Assembly: GCF_029867415.1 (NCBI RefSeq)
Contig: NC_081181.1
Location: forward strand, 118,483,888 to 118,547,887
Direction: 5' to 3'
Source of the DNA: Vicia villosa
Taxonomy: Eukaryota > Streptophyta > Magnoliopsida > Fabales > Fabaceae
DNA length: 64,000 nt
Each line of letters begins with the position of its first letter. Position 1 is the stretch's first letter. Position numbers and translations under genes: made by a program. The notes below the pieces were generated by a model. That model was not told the origin of the DNA. It worked only from the letters and a program-made list of their open reading frames with translations, and made no database searches. Shown piece by piece: positions 22,337-34,055 of this stretch.

Positions 22337-23815
22337 TCATTCTGGGCATAAATCCATACTGATATTCTTCAGAATGAACTTAAACCTATCTTCAGCAAGG
22401 GGTTTTGTAAAGATATCAGCCCATTGATGGTCTGTATCCACAAAGTTTAAAGATATAACACCCTTTTGAACATAGTCCCTTATGAAATGATGTTTAATCT
22501 CAATATGTTTAGCTTTTGAATGTAAAATAGGATTCTTAGATAAACATATAGCAGAAGTATTATCACAGAAAATAGGAATGTTACTCTCATATATCTGATA
22601 ATCTTCCAGCTGACTTCTCATCCAGAGCATTTGTGTGCTACAACCAGCAGCAGCAACATATTCTGCTTCTGTTGTTGAGAGGGCAATAGTAGCTTGCTTC
22701 TTGCTGTACCATGAGATCAGATGACTTCCAAGAAATTGACAACTTCCAGAAGTGCTCTTTCTTTCTATTATATCTCCAGCATAGTCAGCATCACAGAATC
22801 CTACTAAGTTGTAATCTTTAGATCTTCTGTAAACTAAACCAACATTAGTAGTACCTTTCAGATACCTTAGAATTCTCTTAACCGCTGTTAAATGAGATTC
22901 TCTTGGATCTGATTGGGATCGAGCACATAAACAAACACTAAAGAGAATGTCAGGTCTAGAAGCAGTTAGATATAGAAGAGATCCAATCATAGCTCTGTAC
23001 AACTTCTGATCTACCTCTTTACTTACCTCATCCTTACCCAGTACACATGTTGGATGCATAGGAGTTTTGGCTTCTTTGCTTTCAGAAAGATTAAACTTCT
23101 TCAGAAGTTCTTTCACATACTTCGTTTGATGAACATAGGTTCCATCGGAAGTTTGGTTGATTTGAATCCCAAGGAAATACTTGAGTTCTCCCATCATGCT
23201 CATTTCAAATTCAGCCTGCATAGACTCAACAAACTCCTTTCCAAGTGTAGCATTAGATGTTCCAAAGATAATATCATCAACATATATTTGACAAATTAAA
23301 ATATCCTTTTTAAATGTTTTACAAAAGAGAGTAGTGTCCACTTTTCCTCTAGTGAAATCATTTTCCAGAAGGAAAGAACTCAAACGTTCATACCAAGCTC
23401 TGGGAGCTTGTTTCAATCCGTATAATGATTTCTTTAATTTAAAAACATGATTTGGAGACTTAGAGTCTTCAAAACCAGGAGGTTGATGGACATAAACTTC
23501 TTCATCTATATAACTATTTAAGAAGGCACTCTTAACATCCATCTGATAAAGAGTGATGTTGTGTTGAGTGGCAAAAGAAATTAATAGACAAATAGATTCT
23601 AACCTGGCCACTGGTGCAAAGGTTTCTGTGTAGTCAATCCCTTCTTGCTGACTATAACCTTGAGCAACCAGTCTCGCTTTGTTTCTTACCACTTCTCCTT
23701 TCTCACTTAGCTTGTTTCTGAAAACCCACTTAGTACCGATGATGTTAAATCCTTTTGGTCTAGGAACCAAGTCCCATACATCATTCCTTGTAAAGTGATT
23801 TAGTTCTTCTTGCAT
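22337..23815 (-). pseudogene. Copia pol: reverse transcriptase and RNase H
   Basis: 492 residues. The RT domain starts near residue 15 (WDLVPRPKG, then TKWVFRNK), with Asp93 (QMDVKSAFLN) and the YVDD motif at 178-181. RNase H is at about 340-480, with GFCDADYAGD near 341-350 and STTEAEYVAA near 385. This is complete for Ty1/copia and its active-site residues look intact. It shares its frame with PR-INT upstream, but TAG at 23825-23827 and TAA at 23972-23974 separate them, so RT would not be made as part of the polyprotein. Confidence 0.9.
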
Positions 23816-23971
23816 GGCAATTATCTAGTCTGGATCTTCTAGAGCTTGATCAACAGAAGTTGGCTCGATCAAAGAAACAAGACCTAATTGACATTCTGCA
23901 TTGTTCTTAAGGAATGCCCTTGTTCTGATGGGATCATCTTTCTTTCCAAGGATCACATCTTCTGAATGAGC

Positions 23972-25471
23972 TTAGGCAAGTCTAGGTGATCTTCTGATAG
24001 TTGGTTCTTCAGAAATCCTGAGATTCTCTAAAGATGCAGCAACTTGATCTTCTGATCCATTGCTTCTGAGACTGCCAGCTTCTGCAGCATTGCTTCTTGG
24101 TTCTACTGCTTCTGATATATCAATATCAAAATCTGCAAAATTCTCAAACTGCTTTGGTTTTTCAAGACCAAGCTTATCATCAAACCTGATATTGATTGAT
24201 TCTTCTACAATCAATGTTTCAGTATTGTATACTCTGTAGCCTTTTGAGCGTTCAGAATATCCAAGAAGGAAACACTTTTGTGCTTTAGAATCAAACTTAC
24301 TAAGATGATCTTTAGTATTCAGAATAAAACATACACATCCAAAAGGATGGAAATATGAAATGTTGGGCTTTTTGTTCTTCCACAATTCATAAGGAGTCTT
24401 ATTTAGGATAGGTCTGATAGAGATTCTATTCTGAATATAGCATGCAGTGTTAATTGCTTCTGCCCAGAAATGCTTAGCCATATTGATTTCATTGATCATG
24501 GTTCTGGCCATTTCTTGTAGAGTCCTATTCTTTCGCTCTACAACTCCATTTTGTTGTGGAGTTCTGGGGCAAGAGAAATCATGGGCAATACCATTTTCTT
24601 TGAAGAACTCCTTAAAGAATCTGTTCTCAAATTCGCCACCATGATCACTTCTGACCTTTATGATTTTACAATCTTTCTCAATTTGAATCTGAGTGCAGAA
24701 TTCAAAGAACACTGAATGAGACTCATCCTTGTGTTTTAAGAACTTTACCCATGCCCAGCGGCTATAATCATCAACGATGACTAATCCATATTTCTTCCCT
24801 CTGACAGATGCTGTTTTGACTGGGCCAAACAGATCAGTGTGTAAGAGTTCTAACGGCCTTGAGGAAGAAACAACATTCTTAGACTTGAATGCAGGTCTGG
24901 AGAACTTGCCCTTCTGACATGCTTCACAAAGAGCATCTGATTTGAATTTCAGATTGGGGAGTCCTCTGACCAGATTTAGTTTGTTAATCTGAGAAATCTT
25001 TCTCAAACTAGCATGTCCTAATCTTCTGTGCCAGACCCATTGCTCTTCAGAAACAGACATAAGACAAGTCACCTTCTGATTCTTAAGATCCTGAAGATCT
25101 GTCTTATAAACGTTGTTCTTTCTCTTGCCTGTAAATAAGATTGAGCCATCCTTCTGACTTACAGCCTTGCAAGACTTTTGATTAAAGATTATGTCATAAC
25201 CATTGTCACTTAATTGACTTATGGACAATAAGTTATGCGTTAATCCTTCTACAAGAAGTACATTAGTTATGGAAGGAGAGTTACCAAATTTTATAGTTCC
25301 AGAGCCAATAATTTTGCCCTTCTGATCTCCTCCAAACTTGACTTCTCCACCTGGTTTAAGCACCAGGTCTTGGAATGTAGACCTTCTTCCCGTCATGTGT
25401 CGCGAGCACCCAGAGTCCAGGTACCATGACATTTTGCTGTTTGTCCTCTTTTCCGCCAAGGATATCTGCAA
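23972..25471 (-). pseudogene. Copia pol: protease and integrase
   Basis: 499 residues. Retropepsin motif D19-S20-G21 (WYLDSGCSRHM). The integrase zinc site is H148-X4-H153-X28-C182-X2-C185, followed by the DDE core D213, D276, E312. The part after residue 400 is a variable linker toward RT. It ends at TAA 23972-23974, a nonsense mutation, since the downstream RT is in the same frame. Its 5' end overlaps the Gag frame by 116 bp in a different frame; the Gag frame there reads nonsense derived from the PR sequence, so a frameshift lies between Gag and PR. Confidence 0.9.
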
Positions 25472-27269
25472 CAGAAATTATCTTCTCCTTAGGTACCCAC
25501 AATTTCTTGGGTCCTTTTTTGTTAGTTCTCCTCAAGTTCTGATTGAACTTAGGTTTAGCAAAATATTTAACAGGAGGAACAGTATGATACTTCTTATTCT
25601 GAGTTCCATGATATTTCTTAGGTTGTGTCACATGCTTCTTGGTGTGTGTTATGTGAAAACTTTGTGCATGTGATGTGTGCTTAATATCATGGGAGTGGCC
25701 AAATTTAAATTGGTTATACAGAGGCTTGTATGATATTTTCATATCATCCACAGATTCAAGCTTGTATGGGATTTCACCCTCATAACCAATGCCAACTCTT
25801 TTGTTCCCAGACACAGCATATATCATAGAAGCTAACTGACTTCTGCCAATACTTCTAGAAAAGAACTTCCTGAAACTTAAATCATATTCTTTCAGAATAT
25901 GATTCAGACTGGGAGTGGATTTTTCTGAATCAGAAGGAGATCCAACATTATTGGATAATTTTAAAACTTTTTCCTTTAATTCAGAATTTTCCAACTCAAG
26001 CTTCTTAGTTTCAAATTCAAATTGCTTTTTCAGCTTTTTGTATTTGATACTAAGATGAGCTTTTAATTCAAGAAGCTCTGTTAGACTGGAAACTAACTCT
26101 TCTCTAGATAGTTCAGAAAATACCTCTTCAAAATCTGATTCTGATGTAGATTCTGATCCATCATCTTCTGTCGCCATCAGCGCAAAGTTAGCCTGCTCAT
26201 CTTCCGAGTCTGATTCATCTTCTGACTCATCCCAGGTTGCCATAAGACCTTTCTTCTTATGAAACTTCTTCTTGGGATTTTCCTTCTGAAGTTTTGGACA
26301 TTCATTCTTATAGTGTCCAGGCTCATTGCACTCATAGCAGACAACCTTCTTCTTGTCAGATCTTCTGTCACCAGAAGATTCTCCACGTTCAAATCTCTTT
26401 GAACTTCTGAAGCCTCTGAACTTCCTTTGCTTGCTCTTCCAGAGTTGGTTTACCCTTCTGGAGATCATGGACAGTTCATCTTCTTCTTCAGATTCTGATT
26501 CTTCAGGATCTTCTTCTCTAGCCTGAAAAGCGTTAGTGCATTTTTTAATATTAGATTTTAATGCAATAGACTTACCTTTCTTCTGAGGTTCATTAGCGTC
26601 AAGTTCAATCTCATGACTCCTCAGGGCACTGATAAGCTCTTCTAAAGAAACTTCATTCAGATTCTTCGCAATCTTGAATGCAGTCACCATTGGGCCCCAT
26701 CTTCTGGGCAAACTTCTGATGATCTTCTTTACATGATCAGCCTTGGTGTAGCCTTTGTCGAGGACTCTCAATCCAGCAGTCAGAGTTTGAAATCTTGAAA
26801 ACATCTTTTCAATGTCTTCATCATCCTCCATCTTGAAGGCTTCATACTTCTGGATTAGAGCAAGAGCTTTAGTCTCCTTGACTTGAGCATTTCCCTCATG
26901 GGTCATTTTCAATGACTCATATATATCATAGGCAGTTTCCCTGTTAGATATCTTCTCATACTCAGCATGAGAGATAGCATTCAGCAAAACAGTCCTACAT
27001 TTATGATGATTTTTGAAATCTTTCTTTTGATCATCATTCATTTCGCTTCTCGTGAGCCTTACACCAGTAGCTTTAACAGGGTGTTTGCAACCATCCAACA
27101 GAAGATCCCATAGATTAACATCTAGACCAAGAAAGTAGCTTTCCAGTTTATTTTTCCAGTATTCAAAGTTTTCACCATCAAATACTGGTGGTCTAGTATA
27201 ACCTTTGTTACCATTTCCATTGTACTGCTCAGTGGAGCCAGATGTAGATGTGTGTTCATCACCAGCCAT
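25356..27269 (-). CDS. Copia Gag polyprotein
   Basis: 637 residues; ATG at 27269 is 73 bp inside the PBS. Residues 30-230 carry the copia Gag (UBN2-type) fold: FDGENFEYWKNKLESYF at 30-46, an acidic kink, LPRRWGPMVTAF near 187-198. The CCHC zinc knuckle is C311-X2-C314-X4-H319-X4-C324. A second half with acidic Ser-rich and coiled-coil segments (about 390-480) follows, as in SIRE. The last ~35 residues look like PR sequence read in the wrong frame, so the natural C-terminus is replaced by a frameshift. It forms particles and binds RNA in the cytoplasm. Confidence 0.85.
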   Translation of the reverse strand: MAGDEHTSTSGSTEQYNGNGNKGYTRPPVFDGENFEYWKNKLESYFLGLDVNLWDLLLDGCKHPVKATGVRLTRSEMNDDQKKDFKNHHKCRTVLLNAISHAEYEKISNRETAYDIYESLKMTHEGNAQVKETKALALIQKYEAFKMEDDEDIEKMFSRFQTLTAGLRVLDKGYTKADHVKKIIRSLPRRWGPMVTAFKIAKNLNEVSLEELISALRSHEIELDANEPQKKGKSIALKSNIKKCTNAFQAREEDPEESESEEEDELSMISRRVNQLWKSKQRKFRGFRSSKRFERGESSGDRRSDKKKVVCYECNEPGHYKNECPKLQKENPKKKFHKKKGLMATWDESEDESDSEDEQANFALMATEDDGSESTSESDFEEVFSELSREELVSSLTELLELKAHLSIKYKKLKKQFEFETKKLELENSELKEKVLKLSNNVGSPSDSEKSTPSLNHILKEYDLSFRKFFSRSIGRSQLASMIYAVSGNKRVGIGYEGEIPYKLESVDDMKISYKPLYNQFKFGHSHDIKHTSHAQSFHITHTKKHVTQPKKYHGTQNKKYHTVPPVKYFAKPKFNQNLRRTNKKGPKKLWVPKEKIISVADILGGKEDKQQNVMVPGLWVLATHDGKKVYIPRPGA

Positions 27270-27341
27270 CTTTTACTGAAGCGTTTTTCTCTTCCTGAAT
27301 CTTTTCTAAACACGGTTAAGTGCTTGCACCTTAGAACCGGC

Positions 27342-27353
27342 GCTCTGATGCCA
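27342..27353 (-). promoter_or_regulatory. Primer-binding site, initiator tRNA-Met type (copia)
   Basis: The minus strand reads TGGCATCAGAGC, two bases after the LTR end. The common plant site is TGGTATCAGAGC, so there is one mismatch. Initiator tRNA-Met is the usual primer in Ty1/copia. Confidence 0.85.
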
Positions 27354-27355
27354 AT

Positions 27356-28566
27356 TGAAGGATAGAAAAACACTTAGAAATGGGGGGTTTGAATAAGTGT
27401 AGTTTAAAAACTTGGACGATAAAAATAAATTGCACAGTTATTTTTATCTTGGTTCGTTGTTAACTAAACTACTCCAGTCCACCCCCACGGAGTGATTTAT
27501 CTCACCTGAGGATTTAATCCACTAATCGCACGGATTACAATGGTTTTCCACTTAGCCCACGACTAAGTCTTCTAGAGTATTCTGATCACAACTTGATCAC
27601 TCCAGGAACAACTGCTTAGATACCCTCTAAGACTTTCTAGAGTTTCCTGATCAACACGATCACTCTAGTTACAACTGCTTAGATAACCTCTAAGACTTCC
27701 TAGAGTATTCTGATCAACACGATCACTCTAGTTCCTTACAACTTAATGTAATCAATTCTAAGAGTATTACAAATGCTTCTGAAAAGCTATAATCACAACT
27801 GTGATATTTCTCTTAAAGTTTAACCTTAATCTCACTAATATATTACAACAGCAATGTAGTGAGCTTTGATGAAGATGAAGTTTTCTGAGCTTTGAATTTG
27901 AACAGCGTTTCAGCAAGTCTTTCAGAATAATTTTGTTCAGAGTTCGTAACCTTGCTTCTCATCAGAACTTCATACTTATAGGCATTTTGAGAAGATGACC
28001 GTTGGATGCATTTAATGCTTTGCGTGTTCCGTACAACATTGCATTTAATGTTTCACGCTTTTGTCAACTACCTCGAGCCTTGTTCACGCTGTGTCTACTG
28101 ACGTTGCCTTTAATAGCTTCCAACGTTCCTTTTGTCAATCAGCGTAGCCTGCCACTTGTACTTTCTTCTGATCTGATGTTTGTGAATATAATATTTGAAT
28201 ACCATCAGAGTCAAACAGCTTGGTGCATAGCATCTTCTTGTCTTCTGACCTTGAAGTGCTTCTGAGCGTGATACCATGAGAACTTCAGTGCTTCTGCTTC
28301 TGATCTCAAGTTCTTCTGATGCTTCCATACACCCATGTTCTGATTCTGCCTTGACCATCTTCTGATGTCTTGCCAGACCATGTTCTGATGTTGCATGCTG
28401 AACCTTCTGAGACAAAGCTTCTGAGCGCTGATTTGTGCATACTCTTTATATATTTCCTGAAAGGGAAATTGCAATGTATTAGAGTACCACATTATCTCAC
28501 ACAAAATTCATATCCTTGTTATCATCAAAACTAAGAATATTGATCAGAACAAATCTTGTTCTAACA
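27356..28566 (-). repeat. 5' LTR of the copia element
   Basis: 1,211 bp, starting TGTTAGAAC at 28566 and ending TATCCTTCA at 27356 on the minus strand. It is followed on the right by the TSD ATGAT at 28567-28571. About 1% different from the 3' LTR outside the 60 bp gap. Confidence 0.95.
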
Positions 28567-28571
28567 ATGAT

Positions 28572-30471
28572 GAATCTGCAGTTACAGATGAGCTGCGACC
28601 ATCTGGATAGCTCCACTACCTCCTATGGAACGTGCCTGGATGCTTGGCTTTGTTGGAAACCTTCTGAATTGCTCTATGGACCTCCAACTGCAACAGCTCC
28701 AAAGTGAGAGCAACAATGGCGTTCCTCCACTTACAGAAGTGATCCAGGTGCTTGGATCACCTCAAATGAACCCCTTGAGATGTTAGAATGCTTACTTTCC
28801 AAAGATAAGCTCTGGTTTGAAGAAAACGATTCTTCTTGCCAAAGAACTTTGAAAAACAATAAGCATGAGAAGAGAAAGAGAAAGCAAGGAATATGGTTGC
28901 TTTGGTGTCTTTTTCTACTGAGGTATGCTCTCCTATTTATAGGCAAATGATTCAGTACTGATTGAGAGAGTGAGCTTGCTTAGTGAAGTGAATTTGGTTT
29001 CTTAGCCATGAAGAAATTTCAAAGAATATCCAAGTATGATCATTGCATTTTCGAGCCAGCTCCCTATCCATTGATTCTATCTGATCTTAGGGAACATTTC
29101 AGATACAAAGTGAGCTCTAATTGGTTGGTGAGAAGATTCCTTGGGTGATTCATCAATTTGCCATAAATTCTCAAATGTAATCATTACATAATCACATGTT
29201 CTTGTTTTAGGAATCTTCCTCAATTATCATGGCATGGTAAAAATGAATGCATGGCATGTTTTCAGATGTGTTATGGGTCGTGTAGCATCCATAATTGAGG
29301 TCATGTGCACAAAATTGCAAAGTTCAAAAATGATGCATGACCTATAATTTCACTTCATGAGGCCAACTTTGAACAAGCATAACTCCTAGCTCAAAATGAA
29401 TTTGGAGAAGGTTGAACACAATTTGGAAAGCCCTAAACATCTACTTAAAATCATTAGTTTGGAGTTTCTTCAGAATCCTTTGGCAAATTTGTGAAAAATG
29501 AGGCCAAAGTTGGAAGAAAACTAGGTTAAAACACTTAGAAAATTTTCTAAGTGTTTATAACCTAAAACTTCAAAATTTCCAAAACTCTTAAATGATTGAT
29601 CTTTTGAAAAAAGTTCCATTGTAAGATGTTGTTTTATTTTGCAAGATCTACAACTTTCATGTTGGAAGTTTTTTGAGTTGTGTAGGTGAAATTTTGAGTT
29701 CCCACAATGCCCTCAAAAACCCTAATTCCCGACTTTTTGCTCCTTGAAGATTCTTCTTGAATTTCTTTGGTCAAATGACTTTGATATCCATATATTGATG
29801 ATATTGATCCTTGAAAGTCATGGTTTGACCAAAAATGTTAAAAGTCAAAGGTGAACCCATACAATTGACTTTTTCCTGATAAAGTGAAAATTTGGACTTT
29901 TGTGTAGAATCAAGATCTTCTCCTCAAATGAGTGATGTAAATGGGTTATATTGAGGTAGTAGAGGTTCTTGAATCATGTCTTGAGTTTTGGATCCATGCC
30001 TCTGATTAAAAGTCAACTATCCTGGTGAATTAGGTCAAAAACCCTAATTGTCGACCATATGAAAATAATGACTGTAGACTTTGAATTGAGGTGTGATGTC
30101 CAGTGGATCTTGTCATATGAGCTATTTGAAGATGATTGATGTCTTTGAATGATCCCCTGGGGCTTTTTAGGGTTTCCAAAGGTGATCCCTGATTTTAGTC
30201 CTTCATAGGCTAAAAAAACCCTAGCCTGGTGACCTGAGTAAACCTGTACTCAGATGAATGGGTGTCTAATCAATCATAGGTGAAAAAATGAAGATCTTGA
30301 GTCTTATGATTGTATTAGAGACTAATTCTTCCATTGATTGATCCTTTCCCTGAGTTTTCTTGTCTTTGAACATCCTTGATTGAATGCCAGGTTGCTCTGG
30401 GTACTTGCTTTGACTTGATGAAAATCCTGAAGATATGTCATCTCAGGGGGGTCAAAAATTAGGGTATGACA
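28572..30471 (-). repeat. 3' LTR of H, U3-side part
   Basis: It starts TGTCATACCC at 30471 on the minus strand, as the LTRs of B, C and G do, and runs left to the copia insertion, then continues at 19013. It is AT-rich, has no long frame, and no gene is seen. The TG start beside a good PPT fixes this border. Confidence 0.8.
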
Positions 30472-30487
30472 GATGCCCCTATTTAAG
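30472..30487 (-). promoter_or_regulatory. Polypurine tract of H
   Basis: The minus strand reads CTTAAATAGGGGCATC directly before the LTR start TGTCATACC. The AGGGGCA core is shared with B, D and G. Confidence 0.8.
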
Positions 30488-30846
30488 TTTCTTTTATCTG
30501 AAGGGAGAGAGATTGATATCTCGATCTCTCCTGCGTAAAAGAGACTTAAATATCAAAGAATGCCCGAATTTTAGGCGCTCCTCAGATGTTGTAATTGATA
30601 AAATCCTTGCATGACTTGATCCCGTTGTCACACTTGGAGGGGGATGAGGAGACAAACTCCTGTAGAAATACTTGATGTGGACTCTGGTAAATGGATGGCA
30701 ATGTAGGATGCCCAATCCATCTTCTTTAACTAAGTGTTGACACTTAGAAAAAGGTAAACAACCTCTCCTTTGTTTCGGATGTCCATATCTCGAAACTGGT
30801 CTCAGTCGTGTTTGGACAATATCTCAGATAAAGAGAAAAATTTCCA

Positions 30847-31380
30847 AAGATTCGTTTCCTCATCAAACTTCTCATCAGCACTTGGAGATGAGATGCCATT
30901 TGATGGTAGTAAAGAAACTTCAAAGGTTTGTTTCCTCATCAAACTTCTTACCAGCACTTGGAGGTAAGATACCATTTGATGGTAGTAGAGAAACTTCAAA
31001 GGTTTGTTTCCTCATCAAACTTCTCATCAGCACTTGGAGATGAGACGCCATTTGATGGTAGTAAAGAAACTTCAAAGGTTTGTTTCCTCATCAAACTTCT
31101 TACCAGCACTTGGAGGTAAGATACCATTTGATGGTAGTAGAGAAACTTCAAAGGTTTGTTTCCTCATCAAACTTCTCATCAGCACTTGGAGATGAGACGC
31201 CATTTGATGGTAGTAAAGAAACTTCAAAGGTTTGTTTCCTCATCAAACTTCTTACCAGCACTTGGAGGTAAGATACCATTTGATGGTAGTAGAGAAACTT
31301 CAAAGGTTTATTTCCTCATCAAACTTCTTACCAGCACTTGGAGGTAAGATACCATTTGATGGTAGTAGAGAAACTTCACC
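30847..31380 (-). repeat. 76 bp tandem array with two nested stems (H 3' UTR)
   Basis: Seven units of 76 bp; two unit types alternate for six units, and the last repeats the second type. Each unit has an outer stem CATCAAA/TTTGATG and an inner stem around the constant loop AGCACTTGGA. The inner stem is CTCATC/GATGAG in one type and CTTACC/GGTAAG in the other: two base pairs change on both sides. The 63-codon frames across it are products of the periodicity, not genes. Confidence 0.9.
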
Positions 31381-31439
31381 ATCTTCCCTTTTGTCTTGAC
31401 GTCTTGAAAGAATGTCATATGGCCTCATGATCTTTTGAG

Positions 31440-32460
31440 GGGCTAATGACTTTGCTTGAAAGCAGACGAACTGTTTTCTGGGTGAAAACCAACATTCATC
31501 GACTTGTGCCAGGGAACCAACAAACTATTTTCCCAAGAGGAAAAACTGCCATTTGTCGATTCATGCCGGGGAATCAACAAACTGTTTTTCTTAAGAGGAA
31601 AACTGCCATTTGTCGATTCTGAGGGGAATTAACAAACTGTTTTCCTAGGAGGAAAACTGCCATTTGTGAACTCTGAAGGGGATGAAACATCCCAGAAACA
31701 GACAAACTGTTTGAAGAAACTGCCATTTGTCAATTTCTTGAGTATTTAACAGACAAACTGTCTTTCCTTGGGGAAAGACTGCAATTTGCCAATTGCTAGG
31801 GGAACAAACTGTCTTCTACTGGGAGAGACTGCCATTTGTTGACTGCCAGGGGAACAAACTGTCTTCTTCTGAGAGAGACTGCCATTTGTTGACCCTGCCG
31901 TGAAAGAAAGTGAGAAAACTGTCTTCTGCTGAAAGAGACTGCCATTTGCTGACTTTGTTGAGGAATCTTTAAGCGAAACGAACTGTCTTCATGAAGAAGG
32001 CTGCTATTCGTTATTTTTGTCCGAAAAAGTGGGTGAACTGTCTTTTGCCGAAAGAGACTGCCATTCACTGACTTCGCTGGGAATCATTCGTCGATCTGTT
32101 GGGGAGATTCCCAATTATTTTCTTTGACGAAAAGTGGCATCTCTTGACCCTGCTGGGGAAATACCAAACTGTTTTCTAGGAGGAAAAACTACCACTTGTC
32201 AATTATGTCGGGGAATCCACACTTCTTGGAGAAGAGAACCGCTCATCGACCCTGTGGGGAATTCCAAAATGCGAAACAAACTATCTCATTTGAAGAAGAT
32301 TGTCGAGTGTCTCTCTGCAGGAGATTCTTAGTTGGGGAATTCCAAAAGTGAACAAACTATCTCTTTGAGGGAGACTACCATTTGTTGACTTGCTTGGGGA
32401 ATTTTAGGTGTATGAACCTCCTCTCTCTCAAGAAGAAAAACCCTTTCACAACTTTGCAGG
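31440..32460 (-). repeat. Degenerate ~80 bp hairpin array (H 3' UTR)
   Basis: About a dozen diverged units built as outer arm, ACTGT or ACTAT, inner arm, loop, inner arm, ACTGCCA, outer arm. Outer arms seen: GACAAA/TTTGTC (31701-31731), AACAAA/TTTGTT (31803-31840), AACGAA/TTCGTT (31977-32012), GTGAA/TTCAC (32033-32068). An inner arm such as GTTTTCC/GGAAAAC is at 31639-31657. Confidence 0.75.
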
Positions 32461-33407
32461 GGAATCTTGAGTATATGCTTTAATGACTCGGGCATTCACA
32501 TGATCAAAGCCTGACTCGACTATGCAGTTATAATGTATGCATGAATATTATGACAAATATAAAATGTAAAGTGAATGTGAATAGAATTGTCGCGGATGTA
32601 AAATCCTATGATGCGACCTGAATTCTTGTGGATCAGAAGATGTCCTCTTCTTGTAGTTCGAACTCTGTCGGGAATACCTGGTTATCAGTTGTCAGCTGTC
32701 CGAAGTGAGTAATATGAATTGAAGTGAAGATCCGTCATCGGGAGATGTTCGCAAAGCGACCTCATGGGGAAATCTTGGTTCCCGGAGTCTCAACCGTTCT
32801 CGGAGCAACTGTTTGCATTCTTCCTATTGTTTGTAAACCTTAGAAAGAAATTTCACCTTTATTTTTGCAAGTAAATTCATTTTATTTTATGAAAACATTT
32901 GTTTCAAGAAAATGACTGTTTAAATTTGAAATGCATTTCAAGAAACTGAATAAGACTAGATTGTAAAGGAAAAGCACAAGGCTCAAATTATTATATATGG
33001 AATGGTAATCAGCCAAATGCTTGATTCCATGGAGTATTTACAAAGTTGGAAATTGGTAATTTTCGGGAAAAGGGCTACGATGAAACGTGACGACCGTTAT
33101 CTTTCCCTTCCACTCCGAGTTGCGCTGTATTCGTGCTTCGTAGAAGATGACCTGCTGCTGATGAATACTCCGCTATGGATTTTTAATGATCAAGTTTGTC
33201 ATGAACACAGTTACTTGCCATATATCCCTAACTTTTGCGTAAACTACCCCTTTCGGGTTTTAAGTCTACCGGGATTGATTAATTATTTTTTATGTCTCTA
33301 ACTTTTGCCTGAATTGCCCTTTCGGGTTTTCGATTCCCCGAGATGCTCTTTTTTGCCTAAGCCGCTCTTTGCGAGTTTTCAACTTAACGAGGTGTTCTTT
33401 TGATTAT

Positions 33408-34052
33408 TTAGGCGAAGTATTTCTTGACTGCGTCGACGTTCACAGGACGGGTGAATTCTTCTCCATCCATAGTCGTGAGTATTAAGGCTCCGCCTGAGAA
33501 AGCTCTCTTGACCACGTAGGGGCCTTCATAATTGGGAGTCCATTTCCCTCTTGAATCTGTGAGAAAAGATTGAATCTTTTTTAGTACAAGGTCGCCTTCT
33601 TTGATTGTGCGAGGTCGAACCTTTTTGTCGAAAGCTTTCTTCATTCTTTGTTGATATAGTTGTCCGTGGCATAAAGCTGTCATGCGCTTTTCTTCGATTA
33701 AGTTCAATTCATCGAATCTGCTTTGACACCACTCGGCTTCTGTTAATTTCGCCTCCATCAAGACTCTTATTGATGGAATCTCAACCTCTATAGGTAGGAC
33801 TGCCTCCATGCCATATACAAGGGAGAAAAGAGTTGCTCCAGTCGAAGTACGTACTGATGTACGGTAACCATGAAGAGCATACGGGAGAATTTCATGCCAA
33901 TCTTTGTAAGTGATGACCATCTTCTGAACGATTTTCTTGATGTTTTTGTTAGCTGCTTCTACAGCTCCATTCATCTTTGGTCTGTAAGGAGATGAGTTGT
34001 GATGTTCAATCCTGAATTCTTCACAAAGTTCCTTCATCATTTTGTTATTCAA
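33408..34052 (-). pseudogene. H integrase, C-terminal part
   Basis: 214 residues continuing the frame of 34056-34847 after one TAA (34053-34055). It contains the third catalytic residue Glu within PKMNGAVEAANKNI (near 25-40) and the C-terminal region with GDLVLKK and WTPNYEGPYVVKRAF, a GPY/F-like module of Ty3/gypsy integrases. It ends close to the start of the 3' UTR, at the natural end of pol. Confidence 0.85.
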
Positions 34053-34055
34053 ATT

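Larger units (their letters stand above)
19014..28566 (-). mobile_element. SIRE/Maximus-type Ty1/copia retrotransposon
   Basis: 9,553 bp, minus strand, complete with LTRs, PBS, PPT and the 5 bp TSD ATGAT, inserted in the LTR of H. Gene order Gag, PR, INT, RT, RNase H is the copia order. A long Gag (637 residues) with one CCHC knuckle and a 2.2 kb stretch between RNase H and the 3' LTR suggest the SIRE/Maximus lineage (inference). Gag and pol are out of frame, and pol has stops at 23972 and 23825, so this copy is dead. The LTRs differ at roughly 13 bases plus a ~60 bp gap by eye. Confidence 0.9.
30488..33407 (-). other. 3' UTR of H (hypervariable, repeat-rich)
   Basis: Non-coding stretch between INT and the 3' LTR. 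It holds two hairpin arrays (30847-31380 and about 31440-32460; separate entries) and, near 33225-33410, a CCTAACTTTTGCCTGAA..TTTTTGCCTAAG block that recurs in G at 57238-57352. Hypervariable tandem repeats in this position are known for Ogre elements. The short frames are not credible genes. Confidence 0.8.

Noticed and set aside
30770..31347. Row of 63-65 codon frames on the plus strand
   Set aside because: They repeat every 76 bp with the same peptide, the product of the tandem array; no start context or domain.
33002..33301. 99-codon plus-strand frame in the H 3' UTR, considered as an antisense gene like that of X
   Set aside because: No splice sites, no similarity to the X antisense gene, and it runs into the repeat block shared with G.
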